Source: Candidatus Eisenbacteria bacterium (lineage in GTDB: Bacteria; Eisenbacteria; RBG-16-71-46). From it: a stretch of 37,680 nt of DNA. The position numbers and the translations under genes were made by a program. Positions 15,691 to 24,400 of the stretch are shown here, piece after piece (the stretch's first letter is position 1; every line of letters begins with the position of its first letter). The stretch lies in contig JABFRW010000025.1 of NCBI GenBank assembly GCA_013140805.1, positions 1 through 37,680 of the forward strand. The letters are read 5' to 3'. The notes under the pieces are model-generated. The model was not told the DNA's origin. It was given only the letters and a program-made list of their open reading frames with translations, and made no database searches.

Positions 15691-16656
15691 ATGCGCAAGC
15701 ATTGGCACTACGAATGGTTCGCGTGGGTGGCGATGGTTGTCGCGGGTTGCGGTGGTGCGCCGAGCAAGGGCGCAAGCGAAACTGCGATCGGCACGCCCCC
15801 ATCCAGTGAGACTCAAGGGGCCACGGAGACTCGCATGCCGGCCGACGAATCTGCAGAACGTCACTTCGTTTCGGTGGAGGACCCCTCGATCACCCTGATT
15901 CTGAAGTCGTCTGCCGGTGGCGAACTCGGCGGCACGCTTTCCGACGGCGGCGAGTCGATGCCACTGATCGCGCGCCGTTCGGGTGGCGGATTCGAAGGGA
16001 CGATCGGGCCGGGCGGATCGACCACGCGTTTCACCGCGACCGAACGTGCCGACGGTCTGGTGCTCGAAGTTGACGTTGGTGGTAGGGCGCAGCGGCTCAC
16101 TTTCAGGCCCGCGAACCGTGGAGGTACCGCTTCCGCTCCGTCCGCGGAGAGCACTCCCGTCCAGCGACGCGTCGTGATCAATGAACGCCGGCTCAGCGAC
16201 GAGGAGATCATGCGCGCCGAGCAGACCTATCGAATCCGCATCCCCGACGCGGACTACTGGTACGACAGGACGCTCGGCGCCTGGGGTGGCAAAGGCGGGC
16301 CCACCGCCGGATTCATCGCGCCCGGCCTCTCGCTGGGCGGAACCCTGCGGGCGAACGCCTCGGCGGGTGCCACGCAGGTGTTCGTCAACGGCCGCGAACT
16401 GCCCAGCTCCGATCTGTTGGCACTGCAGCGAATCACGGGGCCGATCGTTCCGGGACGCTACTTCATCAACGCTCAAGGCCTCGCGGGTTTCGAAGGCGGC
16501 CCACCCCAGTGGAACCTCGCCGCGATGGCCGCGCCGTCCGGTGGCGGCGGCTCGAACAGCTGGCAGTCCGGCCTGACCGGCGCGAGCGGATTCTCGGACG
16601 GCACCACCGGCGCGGTCTTCCTGCCCAACGGAGGAATCGTCAGCACCGGCAATTAG
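15691..16656 (+). CDS. Lipoprotein with conserved YWYD/GGPTAG domain, function unknown
   Basis: 321 residues from ATG 15691. The lipobox VAGC (Cys20) predicts a lipid-anchored protein. After a Thr/Ser/Pro linker, residues 58-140 form a beta-rich repeat (SVEDPSITLILKSSAGGELG). Residues 167-277 are a distinctive domain: SDEEIMRAEQTYRIRIPDADYWYD, GAWGGKGGPTAGFIAPGL, VFVNGRELPSSD and PGRYFINAQGLAGFEGGPP. I remember similar YWYD-GAWG-GGPTAG proteins in other soil bacteria but know no function. The tail is Gly/Ser-rich. The longer frame from 15145 is rejected because it overlaps the toxin-antitoxin genes and buries the signal peptide. It is transcribed divergently from the AbrB-Doc pair. Confidence 0.8.
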   Translation: MRKHWHYEWFAWVAMVVAGCGGAPSKGASETAIGTPPSSETQGATETRMPADESAERHFVSVEDPSITLILKSSAGGELGGTLSDGGESMPLIARRSGGGFEGTIGPGGSTTRFTATERADGLVLEVDVGGRAQRLTFRPANRGGTASAPSAESTPVQRRVVINERRLSDEEIMRAEQTYRIRIPDADYWYDRTLGAWGGKGGPTAGFIAPGLSLGGTLRANASAGATQVFVNGRELPSSDLLALQRITGPIVPGRYFINAQGLAGFEGGPPQWNLAAMAAPSGGGGSNSWQSGLTGASGFSDGTTGAVFLPNGGIVSTGN

Positions 16657-16684
16657 ATGCCGGCTGCGACGACTCCCGGCTGAG

Positions 16685-17614
16685 CTAGCGATAGAGCCGC
16701 TTGATCCGTCCCCAGCTGCTGACGACTGCAGGGGTTGGGACGTCTTCGGGGCGGAACGCGATGTCCACCACCTTGTCGCCAGGGGCCGGGCTCAACACGT
16801 TCGCGTTCAAAAGCGCGAAAGTGATCGGGTCGAACTCGAACGCCTGTGCCGTTACGCCATCGACGACGTAGATGTGTCCGTTGTGCGGACTCACTTCGAG
16901 GCCGTGGGCGTTGCCCCAGCTCGCATCGCCAAAGCTACCGAGCAGATTGTGCGCCGGGGTCGAATCGTAGCGATAGACTACGTTATTGCCCATCGCGGTG
17001 ACGAGAATCTCGCCGTTCAGGAACTCGACATCGTTTGCCCGGGAGTTGGGCGGCAGCGACCACAGGCTGATGACGTTTCCGCTGGTGGGATCCAGCTCCC
17101 ACACCATGCCGCCGGTGTAGGTGCAGACATACAGGTTGCCGTTCGGCCCGTAACGCATGTCGGACGGTGCGCCGGGTACCGGCGCGAACAGCTGAACGAA
17201 TGCGCCGGTGGTGCTGTCGTATTCGAGGATCTGATCGGTCGCCGACGACGCGACCAGCACGTTGCCGTTCGGAGCGTAGATCCCCGACCACGCCCACAGT
17301 GGCGGTCCGTAAGTCTTGATCCACGCGCCGGTCGACGAATCAAATTCCATCACGCCGCCGACGAAGCCGCCGACCAGTACGCGACCGTTGACGGCGCCGA
17401 AGTCGATGCTGAGCGGGCTGTTGGTGATGGTGCCGAACAGTCCGATGAACGAGCCCGACACACCGCCGTACGAGCGCACCGTATTGGAGACGTCTCCCGT
17501 GACGAACATGTCACCGGGTCCGCCGAACACCGCATGAGCGGGGCGTGCGGCAGTGGTGGAGAGCACAAGGGCAAGAACGAGCGAGACACGCGATGCGAGA
17601 GAGCGGCCGTGCAT
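16685..17614 (-). CDS. Secreted NHL/SMP-30-like beta-propeller protein ending SSWGRIKRLYR
   Basis: 309 residues from ATG 17614, preceded by GGAGG; the frame extends 14 codons further without support. Signal peptide to AHA (SLVLALVLSTTAARPAHA). The mature part has repeated propeller blades with FDSSTGAWIKTYG, YDSTTGAFVQLFAP, YGPNGNLYVCTYTGG and SPHNGHIYVVDG, as in NHL or SMP-30/PQQ-like secreted propellers. Unlike its secreted neighbours it has no FlgD-Ig-like tail and ends in the short basic-aromatic sequence SSWGRIKRLYR, which may be another C-terminal signal. Ligand unknown. It has its own unit, with a kinase gene behind it on the same strand, 111 bases away. Confidence 0.82.
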   Translation of the reverse strand: MHGRSLASRVSLVLALVLSTTAARPAHAVFGGPGDMFVTGDVSNTVRSYGGVSGSFIGLFGTITNSPLSIDFGAVNGRVLVGGFVGGVMEFDSSTGAWIKTYGPPLWAWSGIYAPNGNVLVASSATDQILEYDSTTGAFVQLFAPVPGAPSDMRYGPNGNLYVCTYTGGMVWELDPTSGNVISLWSLPPNSRANDVEFLNGEILVTAMGNNVVYRYDSTPAHNLLGSFGDASWGNAHGLEVSPHNGHIYVVDGVTAQAFEFDPITFALLNANVLSPAPGDKVVDIAFRPEDVPTPAVVSSWGRIKRLYR

Positions 17615-17725
17615 GATGGCCTCCGGGGGATGTGGGCTGCGTCGAGCGCGTGACAACCGCGGGCGAGTTTCTCACGGCTTTACCCCCGGCGCACCCGTAA
17701 TTTCGCCAACCCGGGAGCGTGTCCC

Positions 17726-20551
17726 CTAGGGCGCCACCGGTCCCAGGTAGCGATCGAGCCACGCGAGGGTCTGCTTGATCATCTCGACGCGCGGCACCGA
17801 GTGCCCGCCGGGATAGGAGATTCGCCGCTTGTGCCCGGGAGGTGTTCCGAGCAGCTCGAACATCGGCTTCTGTGAGGTCTCGGCCGGAAAGAAAAAGTCC
17901 AATTCACCGTTGAGCATCAGCGTCGGCTGGGTGACGCGGGTGATGAAGTTGATGGGGTCGACTTCGGGCAGCGCACGCTGGAAGGTCAGCCCCGCGACGT
18001 AGAGCACGTTCGCGCGAATGCGCCGCTCGATCGCCGGCATGGTCGCGCCCATGTAGCCGCCCCAGCTGAGTCCGTAGTAGGCGAGCCGAGAGGCATCGAT
18101 GTCGTCGCGGGTTTCGAGGTAGTCGATCGCGCGACCGAGGTCGCGTGCCCACATGATCATGTAGTCGCGGTACTGCGTGCTCTCGGACGGGTAGTCCGAG
18201 TGCAGGTCGCCGCCTCGATGATAAGTCCCTTTGTAGACGGGAAGGATCACGGCGCGGCCGCCGCGGACGAGAAAGTCGGCACGGCGAATGTCCTGCGGAT
18301 TGAAGACGCGGGTGTGAATCGCGTTCGAGCCCGGGAACATGACCACCGCCTGATGCGGCGCATGGCCCGGCTCGGGAAGGAACACGTAGAGCGTGAGTCG
18401 TTCGCCGCCGTACGCGGCGGCGAGGCTCACGGTCTGCATCCGCCCCAGAATCGTGGGCTCGTCCGATTCGAGCTTCGAGGCCAGCGGCGAAGGGTCGTAG
18501 CGGAACTGGCGAAGGAAGAATTCGAACACCGAGTCGGGTACCGGGGTTTCCGCCAGGAAGTCGCGAAACGGCAGGTCGATCGCGCGCGTCAGTTTGGACA
18601 TGTTCGTTTCGGGCTCGACGTGTCGGATGCAGCGAAATCCGTTGGTCGGCGAGCGGTCGAGCGCGGCCTGGGCCCACGCATCGTTGAACGAGTACTCGGG
18701 GTCGTTCCAACCGCCGCCGAGAAGGAAACGATTGCCCTCGCGTTCGGTGGCATTGGACGCCCATTCGCGAACGTTGCCGGCCAGATCGCGGACGCCGAAT
18801 CGATTCATGCTGTGCGTCGTGCCGACTCGGACGAGACCGCGCCCGCCGAAATTCGCCTGCGCGATGATCTGTGCGCTCGCGCAGGTGAACGCCACGCGAT
18901 TCCAGTGAAAGATCGTTGGAAGCGTCTTGTTCGCCCACGCGGCATACGCGGCCGCTTCGTACCAGCTCACGCCGGTCACCGGCAGATCCTCGTCTCCATG
19001 CGCGAAGGTGCCGCCCTCCCACCCGGCGGGTCCCGGTTGTCCCGTTGCGTCGACGAAGCGAGCCGACGCTTCGAGCCCCGTCAGCGCGCGGCCTTCGACG
19101 GTCACTGTTTCGCGCCACAGCTCCGAGTTCCGATAGCCGCCGGCCTCGATGAAGCGTTTGTAGTCGCGGTTCGTGACCGGATCGCGATCCATCAGGAAGC
19201 CCGCCATCGGCTCGGCTTCGAGGTGATCGAGGCCCGGCATGAACAACTCGAACCGGCCAGCCGGAACCCACTCCATGTCGTCGGGCCACTGCCCGGGCGG
19301 GGACATCGGATAGAGGAAGTCCGTGCCGATGAACTCCATGTTCCAGATCAAGTCCTGGACGACCCGATGGCCTTCGCGCTCGAGTCGGATACGCGTGAAG
19401 CCTTTGGGCCACGGCACACGGTCGAGCGGCGTCACGCCCATCGCGGTCCATTCGGACTCCGGTGCCCCGTAGTATTGGACCGACACCCTCGCCCCGGGCG
19501 GCTCGGACGCGACTCCGATCGCGCGCGCGAAGTAGGTCTGCAGTCGTTCGAGCTGTGGATCGTCAGGCGCGAGCTTCGCGATTTCGCGGCCGAGCTGGAA
19601 TGCCTGCCATGCCTCGGGCCCTTCCTCGAGTCCCTGGATGCGGTCGACGATGCGCGCCAGCTCGGCAGAGGCCTCGCCACGCGCCCAGTCGCGCAGGCGA
19701 ACCAGTTCGAGGTGCAGCTCGGCCGCGGTGTCGTAGCGGTGCTCCGGATCCTTCTCGAGACAGCGGTGGATGATCGCGGATAGCCGCGCGGGAACCACGG
19801 GGTTCAGCCGATCACAGGCCGGCGGGGTGTCGCGCAGAATCGAGGCCAGGATCGAGACCTGATCGGAGCCCGCGAACGGCCGATGGCCCGAGGCCAGTTC
19901 GTACATCACGATGCCGAGCGAGAACACATCCGAGCGAGCGTCGGCCGGCCGGCCTTGCGCCTGCTCGGGCGACATGTACACCACCGTGCCGACGATCGAG
20001 CCGGGCTGCGTCAAGTCGTCGGCCAGGGCCAGCGTCGGCGCGAGCGAGCCCTTTGCAAGCGGTGAGGGAACGACACCCGACGTCGCGAGACCAAAGTCCA
20101 GCACCCGCAGTCGCCCGTCGTCTCCGAGCATGATGTTGTCGGGCTTGACGTCGCGATGGACGATGCCGCGTCCGTGCGCGGCCGCGAGCGCGTGCGCGAT
20201 CGTGATCGCGAGTTCCAGCGCGCGAGCAGGCGCGAGCGCACCCGCCGACATCTCGTGGGAAAGCGTCCGTCCCTGAACCAGCTCCATGGCGAGGAACGGG
20301 CCGTCGCCCGACTCCTCCACGGCATGAATCGTCACGATGTTCGGGTGGTTGAGAGAGGCCAGAGTGCGCGCCTCGCGGCGGAAACGCTCAAGCCAAAGCG
20401 GATCACTGGCGAGTGCAACGGGCAGCTGTTTGAGCGCCACCGAGCGACCGAGCCGTGTGTCCTCGGCGCGCCATACCTCGCCCATTCCACCTGCGCCGAG
20501 CTTGTCGATGACGCGGTAACGCTCCAGCATCAAGCCCGGCTCGAATCGCAT
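17726..20551 (-). CDS. Ser/Thr protein kinase fused to PEGA, SUMF1-like and alpha/beta-hydrolase domains
   Basis: 941 residues. Kinase 10-285: Gly loop GAGGMGEVW (19-27), Lys41, HRDVKPDN (132-139), DFG (152-154), SPEQ. There is no transmembrane helix, so the protein is cytoplasmic. A PEGA-like strand region follows (about 350-400), then a SUMF1/FGE-type C-lectin fold (427-645: MDRDPVTNRDYKRFIEAGG, VTGVSWYEAAAYAAWANK, GVRDLAGNVREWASNA, GFRCIR). The paired Cys of true formylglycine-generating enzymes is absent in the corresponding GGGWNDPEYSFND block, so FGE activity is unlikely. The C-terminal hydrolase (about 700-935) keeps a full triad: Ser829 in GLSWGG, Asp885 in NGELDFF and His917 in GGHSVP. 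Kinase-SUMF1 fusions are known; the active-looking hydrolase on the end is unusual. The gene is intact. Confidence 0.93.
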   Translation of the reverse strand: MRFEPGLMLERYRVIDKLGAGGMGEVWRAEDTRLGRSVALKQLPVALASDPLWLERFRREARTLASLNHPNIVTIHAVEESGDGPFLAMELVQGRTLSHEMSAGALAPARALELAITIAHALAAAHGRGIVHRDVKPDNIMLGDDGRLRVLDFGLATSGVVPSPLAKGSLAPTLALADDLTQPGSIVGTVVYMSPEQAQGRPADARSDVFSLGIVMYELASGHRPFAGSDQVSILASILRDTPPACDRLNPVVPARLSAIIHRCLEKDPEHRYDTAAELHLELVRLRDWARGEASAELARIVDRIQGLEEGPEAWQAFQLGREIAKLAPDDPQLERLQTYFARAIGVASEPPGARVSVQYYGAPESEWTAMGVTPLDRVPWPKGFTRIRLEREGHRVVQDLIWNMEFIGTDFLYPMSPPGQWPDDMEWVPAGRFELFMPGLDHLEAEPMAGFLMDRDPVTNRDYKRFIEAGGYRNSELWRETVTVEGRALTGLEASARFVDATGQPGPAGWEGGTFAHGDEDLPVTGVSWYEAAAYAAWANKTLPTIFHWNRVAFTCASAQIIAQANFGGRGLVRVGTTHSMNRFGVRDLAGNVREWASNATEREGNRFLLGGGWNDPEYSFNDAWAQAALDRSPTNGFRCIRHVEPETNMSKLTRAIDLPFRDFLAETPVPDSVFEFFLRQFRYDPSPLASKLESDEPTILGRMQTVSLAAAYGGERLTLYVFLPEPGHAPHQAVVMFPGSNAIHTRVFNPQDIRRADFLVRGGRAVILPVYKGTYHRGGDLHSDYPSESTQYRDYMIMWARDLGRAIDYLETRDDIDASRLAYYGLSWGGYMGATMPAIERRIRANVLYVAGLTFQRALPEVDPINFITRVTQPTLMLNGELDFFFPAETSQKPMFELLGTPPGHKRRISYPGGHSVPRVEMIKQTLAWLDRYLGPVAP

Positions 20552-20639
20552 GGACGCCTCGGGAGTCAGTGGGATCGCAGGGCGGGCGATTCTAGCAGAG
20601 CGGCCGCGCGCTCCTCACGGTCGCGAAGGCCCGGCGGTC

Positions 20640-22148
20640 CTACCTTTGCAAGAGCACCTTGCGCGTGACGACGCTACGTCCGGCCTGCAGCCGCACGAGG
20701 TAGATGCCGCTCGACTGGCGCCTCGCATCCCAGTCGAAGCCGTGACGGCCCACGGCATGATGTCCCGACGCCAGGCATGCGATCCAGCGCCCCGTTACGT
20801 CGAACACGTCGAGGCGAATCTCGCCCGAAGCCGGCAGGTCAAGCAGAACCGTTGCAGAGTTGACCATCGGGTTCGGGCGGATCTGAACGGCCTGATCGGG
20901 TGTCGGAATCGACTCAGGCTCGATCGCGGTCACCTGCAGTGAAGCAAGGATTGCACGGGCCTCCGCAGGTTGTCCTGAGAGGATGAACGCAGCCGCCTGG
21001 TTCAACTGAGCCATCACGGCCGCATTCCCACGATTCTGCTTTCGTAGTGCGTGGAGGGCGCGCGGGAGCCTCAAGTCTTGCGCCGAGTAGGGCAGCTCCC
21101 GGAACTCACGCGCCACCTCTTGCACATGTTCGAGATACCGATAGCCGTACTCGAGCGTCGGTTCGATATTGGTTCCCTCGCCGAAATCGTTCCAGGTCAC
21201 GATCTGAATGATTGGCGAGCGCGCGATCAGGGCTCGATTCAGCGTTTCCGAGAAGGTCAGCCCGTCGCGGGCGTCGAGGTAGCCGTACGAAGGCTGAACG
21301 CCTGCCTGTTCATAGATGTCGTGGAAGCCTGGAAACGCACCGCCCACATGGCCCGGCCACGTCTCGCCGTTCGCATGGAATTCGTCGAGGTATTCGTCGA
21401 GACGCTCGGGCGCCAGCACGCCTTCGACGGACGCCCACATCGGCGGCCATGAGAACGCGCCAGCGGCGAGCGTGCTGAGGCGGAAGTTGAGCGGAAAGAA
21501 TTGCGGCGTGTCGCTGAAGACGCTGAAAATCGCCTTCCACTCCGCCGGGGTCTGGAAGTATTGAGGGCCGAAGTTCAACACGACCGGTGCTTCGTCGAGC
21601 GTGAGATAGGCCGGCTTGTTCGCCCACCGGTCGCGGACGTACACCATGTCCGCCTGAGCTTGCCCGATGGCTTGAGCGGAACTGATCCGCCCGTTGAGAA
21701 TCAGCTGCGTGATGGACTGATCTTCGTAACAGATTGCGAACGAGAGCTGGGCCACCGCGAGCGCGTCGAAGAGTCTGCGCGTCGCGGAGTTGCCCAGCGG
21801 ATAGTCGTAGAGGCTCGAGGATCCATTCCAATCCACGATCGCGCCCTGGAGTCCGGCCACTTTCATCAGCAGCACGTGGTACTCGACCAGGTCGGGGTCC
21901 CGCGAGTCGTACGGCCCGATCAGCGGATAGTAGTGCGAAGCGATCTGGCGACGACCCTGGGCATCGACCAAGTTCGGGTTGAAGTGGTTCATCGTCCAAT
22001 GCCATCCCCACGGTCCGGCCGTCGGCCCGGCTTCGAACCACGGCATGTAGTGCACCATCAGGATCGGCGCGGGTCGCGACTGAATCTCGTGGACGCCCGG
22101 AAGGGGAACCGCCGTCAGCAGAGTCACTGCAAGCAGGAGCGAGTGCAT
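20640..22148 (-). CDS. Secreted GH99/GH71-like glycoside hydrolase with FlgD-Ig-like tail
   Basis: 502 residues. Short signal peptide (LLLAVTLLTAVPLPG). The catalytic-type barrel has motifs typical of GH99-like proteins: VHYMPWFE near the N-terminus, GWHWTMNHFNP, IASHYYPLIGPYDSRDPDLVEYH, GLQGAIVDWNGSS and the late TWNDFGEGTNIEP, whose acidic residues would be the catalytic group in endo-alpha-mannosidase relatives. A helical linker leads to an FlgD-Ig-like sorting domain (IRLDVFDVTGRWIACL, SGIYLVRLQAGRSVVTRKVLLQR). The substrate, probably an alpha-mannan-like or other polysaccharide, is inferred. It lies 115 bases after the decayed end of the second kinase gene, on the same strand. Confidence 0.82.
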   Translation of the reverse strand: MHSLLLAVTLLTAVPLPGVHEIQSRPAPILMVHYMPWFEAGPTAGPWGWHWTMNHFNPNLVDAQGRRQIASHYYPLIGPYDSRDPDLVEYHVLLMKVAGLQGAIVDWNGSSSLYDYPLGNSATRRLFDALAVAQLSFAICYEDQSITQLILNGRISSAQAIGQAQADMVYVRDRWANKPAYLTLDEAPVVLNFGPQYFQTPAEWKAIFSVFSDTPQFFPLNFRLSTLAAGAFSWPPMWASVEGVLAPERLDEYLDEFHANGETWPGHVGGAFPGFHDIYEQAGVQPSYGYLDARDGLTFSETLNRALIARSPIIQIVTWNDFGEGTNIEPTLEYGYRYLEHVQEVAREFRELPYSAQDLRLPRALHALRKQNRGNAAVMAQLNQAAAFILSGQPAEARAILASLQVTAIEPESIPTPDQAVQIRPNPMVNSATVLLDLPASGEIRLDVFDVTGRWIACLASGHHAVGRHGFDWDARRQSSGIYLVRLQAGRSVVTRKVLLQR

Positions 22149-22263
22149 GGCGGAGTGAATCTACTCCTCCTTCGCCGGCCACGACATCTCTATCTGAAGA
22201 TCCAGTGGGCGACCATCCGCATGGGAAGCTTTTGCGCCGCGAGCGGGTCATCGGGTTGCGGGG

Positions 22264-22506
22264 TCAGGCCGAGTCCAATCCCATCCGCTTCAGAAACGCA
22301 GCCCATCGCGGATCGATATGCAACGAACGGAAGCGGCGCGACGGTTTCATGACGGAAAGCCCCGAGTCGCGATTGGCATAGGCGAGCTCCAACCACTCGA
22401 AGGCCGCGTCGGACTCGCCACGCTCCGCATACACCTGGGCGATCTGATAGTCCGAATGCCCCGCGCCGTAGCGAATCAACTCCTTCAGTGCCTCATCCGA
22501 CTCCTC
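22264..22506 (-). pseudogene. Detached C-terminal TPR tail of the upstream kinase gene
   Basis: This frame carries EALKELIRYGAGHSDYQIA, then YAERGESDAAFEWLELAYANRDSG and a final WAAFLKRMGLDSA, which is the usual C-terminal end of kinase-TolB-TPR proteins like the one encoded just upstream. It is out of frame with that gene, whose stop is at 22485, and has no good start of its own (TTG 22477 is the first candidate, with no Shine-Dalgarno sequence). It is therefore best read as the severed tail of 22485-24236. Confidence 0.65.
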
Positions 22507-24236
22507 CGCTCGATTGCGCGCTCGAACAGCCGGGTGGATTCATCGAGCCGACCTCGATCGAACGCGAGCAGGCCCGCGAGGCGAAGCGAGTCGGCGTTCC
22601 CGGGCGCGAGCGCGAGCGCTCGGGCCACGGAAGCTTCGGCGCCGCTCCATTCCCAGTCGTGCCAGAGCTGGATGGAGGCCAGCGCAGGATGGGCTTCGGC
22701 GAGTTCGGGCTCGAGTGCGCACGCGCGCATTGCGGCCTCTCGCGCCCGGGCATTCCCTTCGGACACGGGCGCAAACCCCTGAGCGGCCTGGAAGACGAGT
22801 GCCTGCGCGAGCGCGCTCCAGGCCATCGCATGACCGGGATCCCCAGCGAGCGCCTGGCGAAAACACTCGACTCCGCGAGCGAGATCCTGGCCGGTGTTTC
22901 GCGCGACGAAGACGCTGCCCTGCAGGAACAATCGGTGCGCCTCGGAATCGGTGCCGCGGCCTCGTGCTGCCGCTGTGACGTCGGCTCTCGCAACGCCGCT
23001 CGCATCGGAGCCGGGCGCTTCCCCGAGCAACGTGGTGCGCAGTTTCTTGACGACCGACTGCGCGATGTCGTCCTGAACCGCAAAGAGGTCGTCGAGCGTG
23101 CGATCGTAGGTCTCGGACCACAGGTGATAACCGTCCACCACCTTCACCAGCTGGACCGAGATCCGGACGCGATTGCCGGCTTCTCGTACGCTGCCTTCGA
23201 GCAGCGCCGCCACGCGCAGGCCGCGAATCTTGGCCAGCACGTTGAGCAGCTCGTCCGCGAGACCGTCCGAGAAGTACTCGTCCTCGGCGTCGGCACTCCG
23301 ATTCACGAATGGCAACACGGCGATCGACGAGGTGGCTTCGACCGGCACCGACTGGGAGCGGCGATCTCCGTTCACGAGCGAATCTCGCACCCCGCGGAGT
23401 GCGTTGCAGACCTCATGTGCGCTTTGGAATCGTGAGCGTGGGTCCTTCTCCAGACAGCGCAAGACGATTCGATCGAGATCAACCGGAACTTCGGCGCGAA
23501 TGTGCGTCAGAGGTCCCGGCGCGTCACGAAGGATCGAGGAGCTGACGTCCGCCGTGCTCTCTCCCGTGAACGGCCGGCGTCCGACCAGAAGTTCGTAGAG
23601 CAGGATGCCGAGCGCGAAAAGATCGCTCCTCGCGTCGACGGCACCGCCGCGAATCTGCTCGGGCGCCATGTAGGGCACGGTCCCGACCAGCTGTCCGTCG
23701 AGTGAGATGGGTGCAGGCAGCGTTGCGGCATTGGACGTTTCCAGCGGTGCCGCCGAGTCGGCGTATTTGGCGAGCCCGAAGTCCAGGACCTTGATCCGAC
23801 CCTTCCGCGAGACCATGACGTTCGCGGGCTTGAGATCGCGGTGCACGACACCCTTGGTATGCGCGGCGGTGAGCGCGTCCGCTATCGCCAGGCCAAGCTC
23901 GACCACTCTCGCGATCGGCAGCCCGCCTGGCTCGACGTGCTGATCAAGGCTCGAACCCTCGACCAGCTCCATGGTCAGGAATCGGACGCCGCGGTCCTCT
24001 TCGACGCTGAAGAGGGTGACGATGTTCGGATGGTTGAGCGCGGCCACCGAGCGAGCCTCGCGCTCGAAGCGAGCCAGCCGATCGGGCCGGGCCGACATGT
24101 CGGCAGGAAGCACCTTCACTGCCACTTCGCGACCCAGGCGCGTATCGCGAGCGCGATAGACCTCACCCATTCCTCCGGCCCCAAGCGGCGCGAGGATCTC
24201 GTAAGCACCGAGGCGGGTCGCGGGAGTCAGAGACAT
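22485..24236 (-). CDS. Ser/Thr protein kinase with TolB-N-like and TPR domains, C-terminally truncated
   Basis: 583 residues from ATG 24236 (MSLTPATRLGAYEIL, the common start of this family; ATG 24251 is less likely). Kinase about 10-285: GAGGMGEVY, VAVK (Lys41), HRDLKPAN with Asp134, DFGLA, APEQ. Then SIAVLPFVNRSADAEDEYFSDGLADEL opens the TolB-N/adenylate-cyclase-associated domain, and TPR repeats follow (AMAWSALAQALVFQA, LAEAHPALASIQLW). Two things are odd. In the TolB-N domain the step GLRVA-ALLEGSVR lacks some 25-30 residues I expect between these phrases. And the TPR region breaks off in ERRSRMRH where several repeats should follow, the family's C-terminus reappearing out of frame. The kinase domain is intact. 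Confidence 0.85.
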   Translation of the reverse strand: MSLTPATRLGAYEILAPLGAGGMGEVYRARDTRLGREVAVKVLPADMSARPDRLARFEREARSVAALNHPNIVTLFSVEEDRGVRFLTMELVEGSSLDQHVEPGGLPIARVVELGLAIADALTAAHTKGVVHRDLKPANVMVSRKGRIKVLDFGLAKYADSAAPLETSNAATLPAPISLDGQLVGTVPYMAPEQIRGGAVDARSDLFALGILLYELLVGRRPFTGESTADVSSSILRDAPGPLTHIRAEVPVDLDRIVLRCLEKDPRSRFQSAHEVCNALRGVRDSLVNGDRRSQSVPVEATSSIAVLPFVNRSADAEDEYFSDGLADELLNVLAKIRGLRVAALLEGSVREAGNRVRISVQLVKVVDGYHLWSETYDRTLDDLFAVQDDIAQSVVKKLRTTLLGEAPGSDASGVARADVTAAARGRGTDSEAHRLFLQGSVFVARNTGQDLARGVECFRQALAGDPGHAMAWSALAQALVFQAAQGFAPVSEGNARAREAAMRACALEPELAEAHPALASIQLWHDWEWSGAEASVARALALAPGNADSLRLAGLLAFDRGRLDESTRLFERAIERRSRMRH

Positions 24237-24400
24237 CGCGGGGATGTACACCGGTTCGCGCGGCGCCGCGTCAGGGAATCAGCGAGCTGTAAGTCCAGAG
24301 TAAGAGTCCTCGTCGAATCTCGTTTCCAGTCACTCGGACGCGCCCGTGACAGCAGCCTCGCGGTCGTGTCGAACTCGGAACCAGGCAAGAGGAGGCGGTC

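Noticed and set aside
15145-16656. Lipoprotein gene starting at 15145
   Set aside because: This start overlaps the AbrB-Doc genes on the other strand; ATG 15691 opens directly into a signal peptide with a lipobox.
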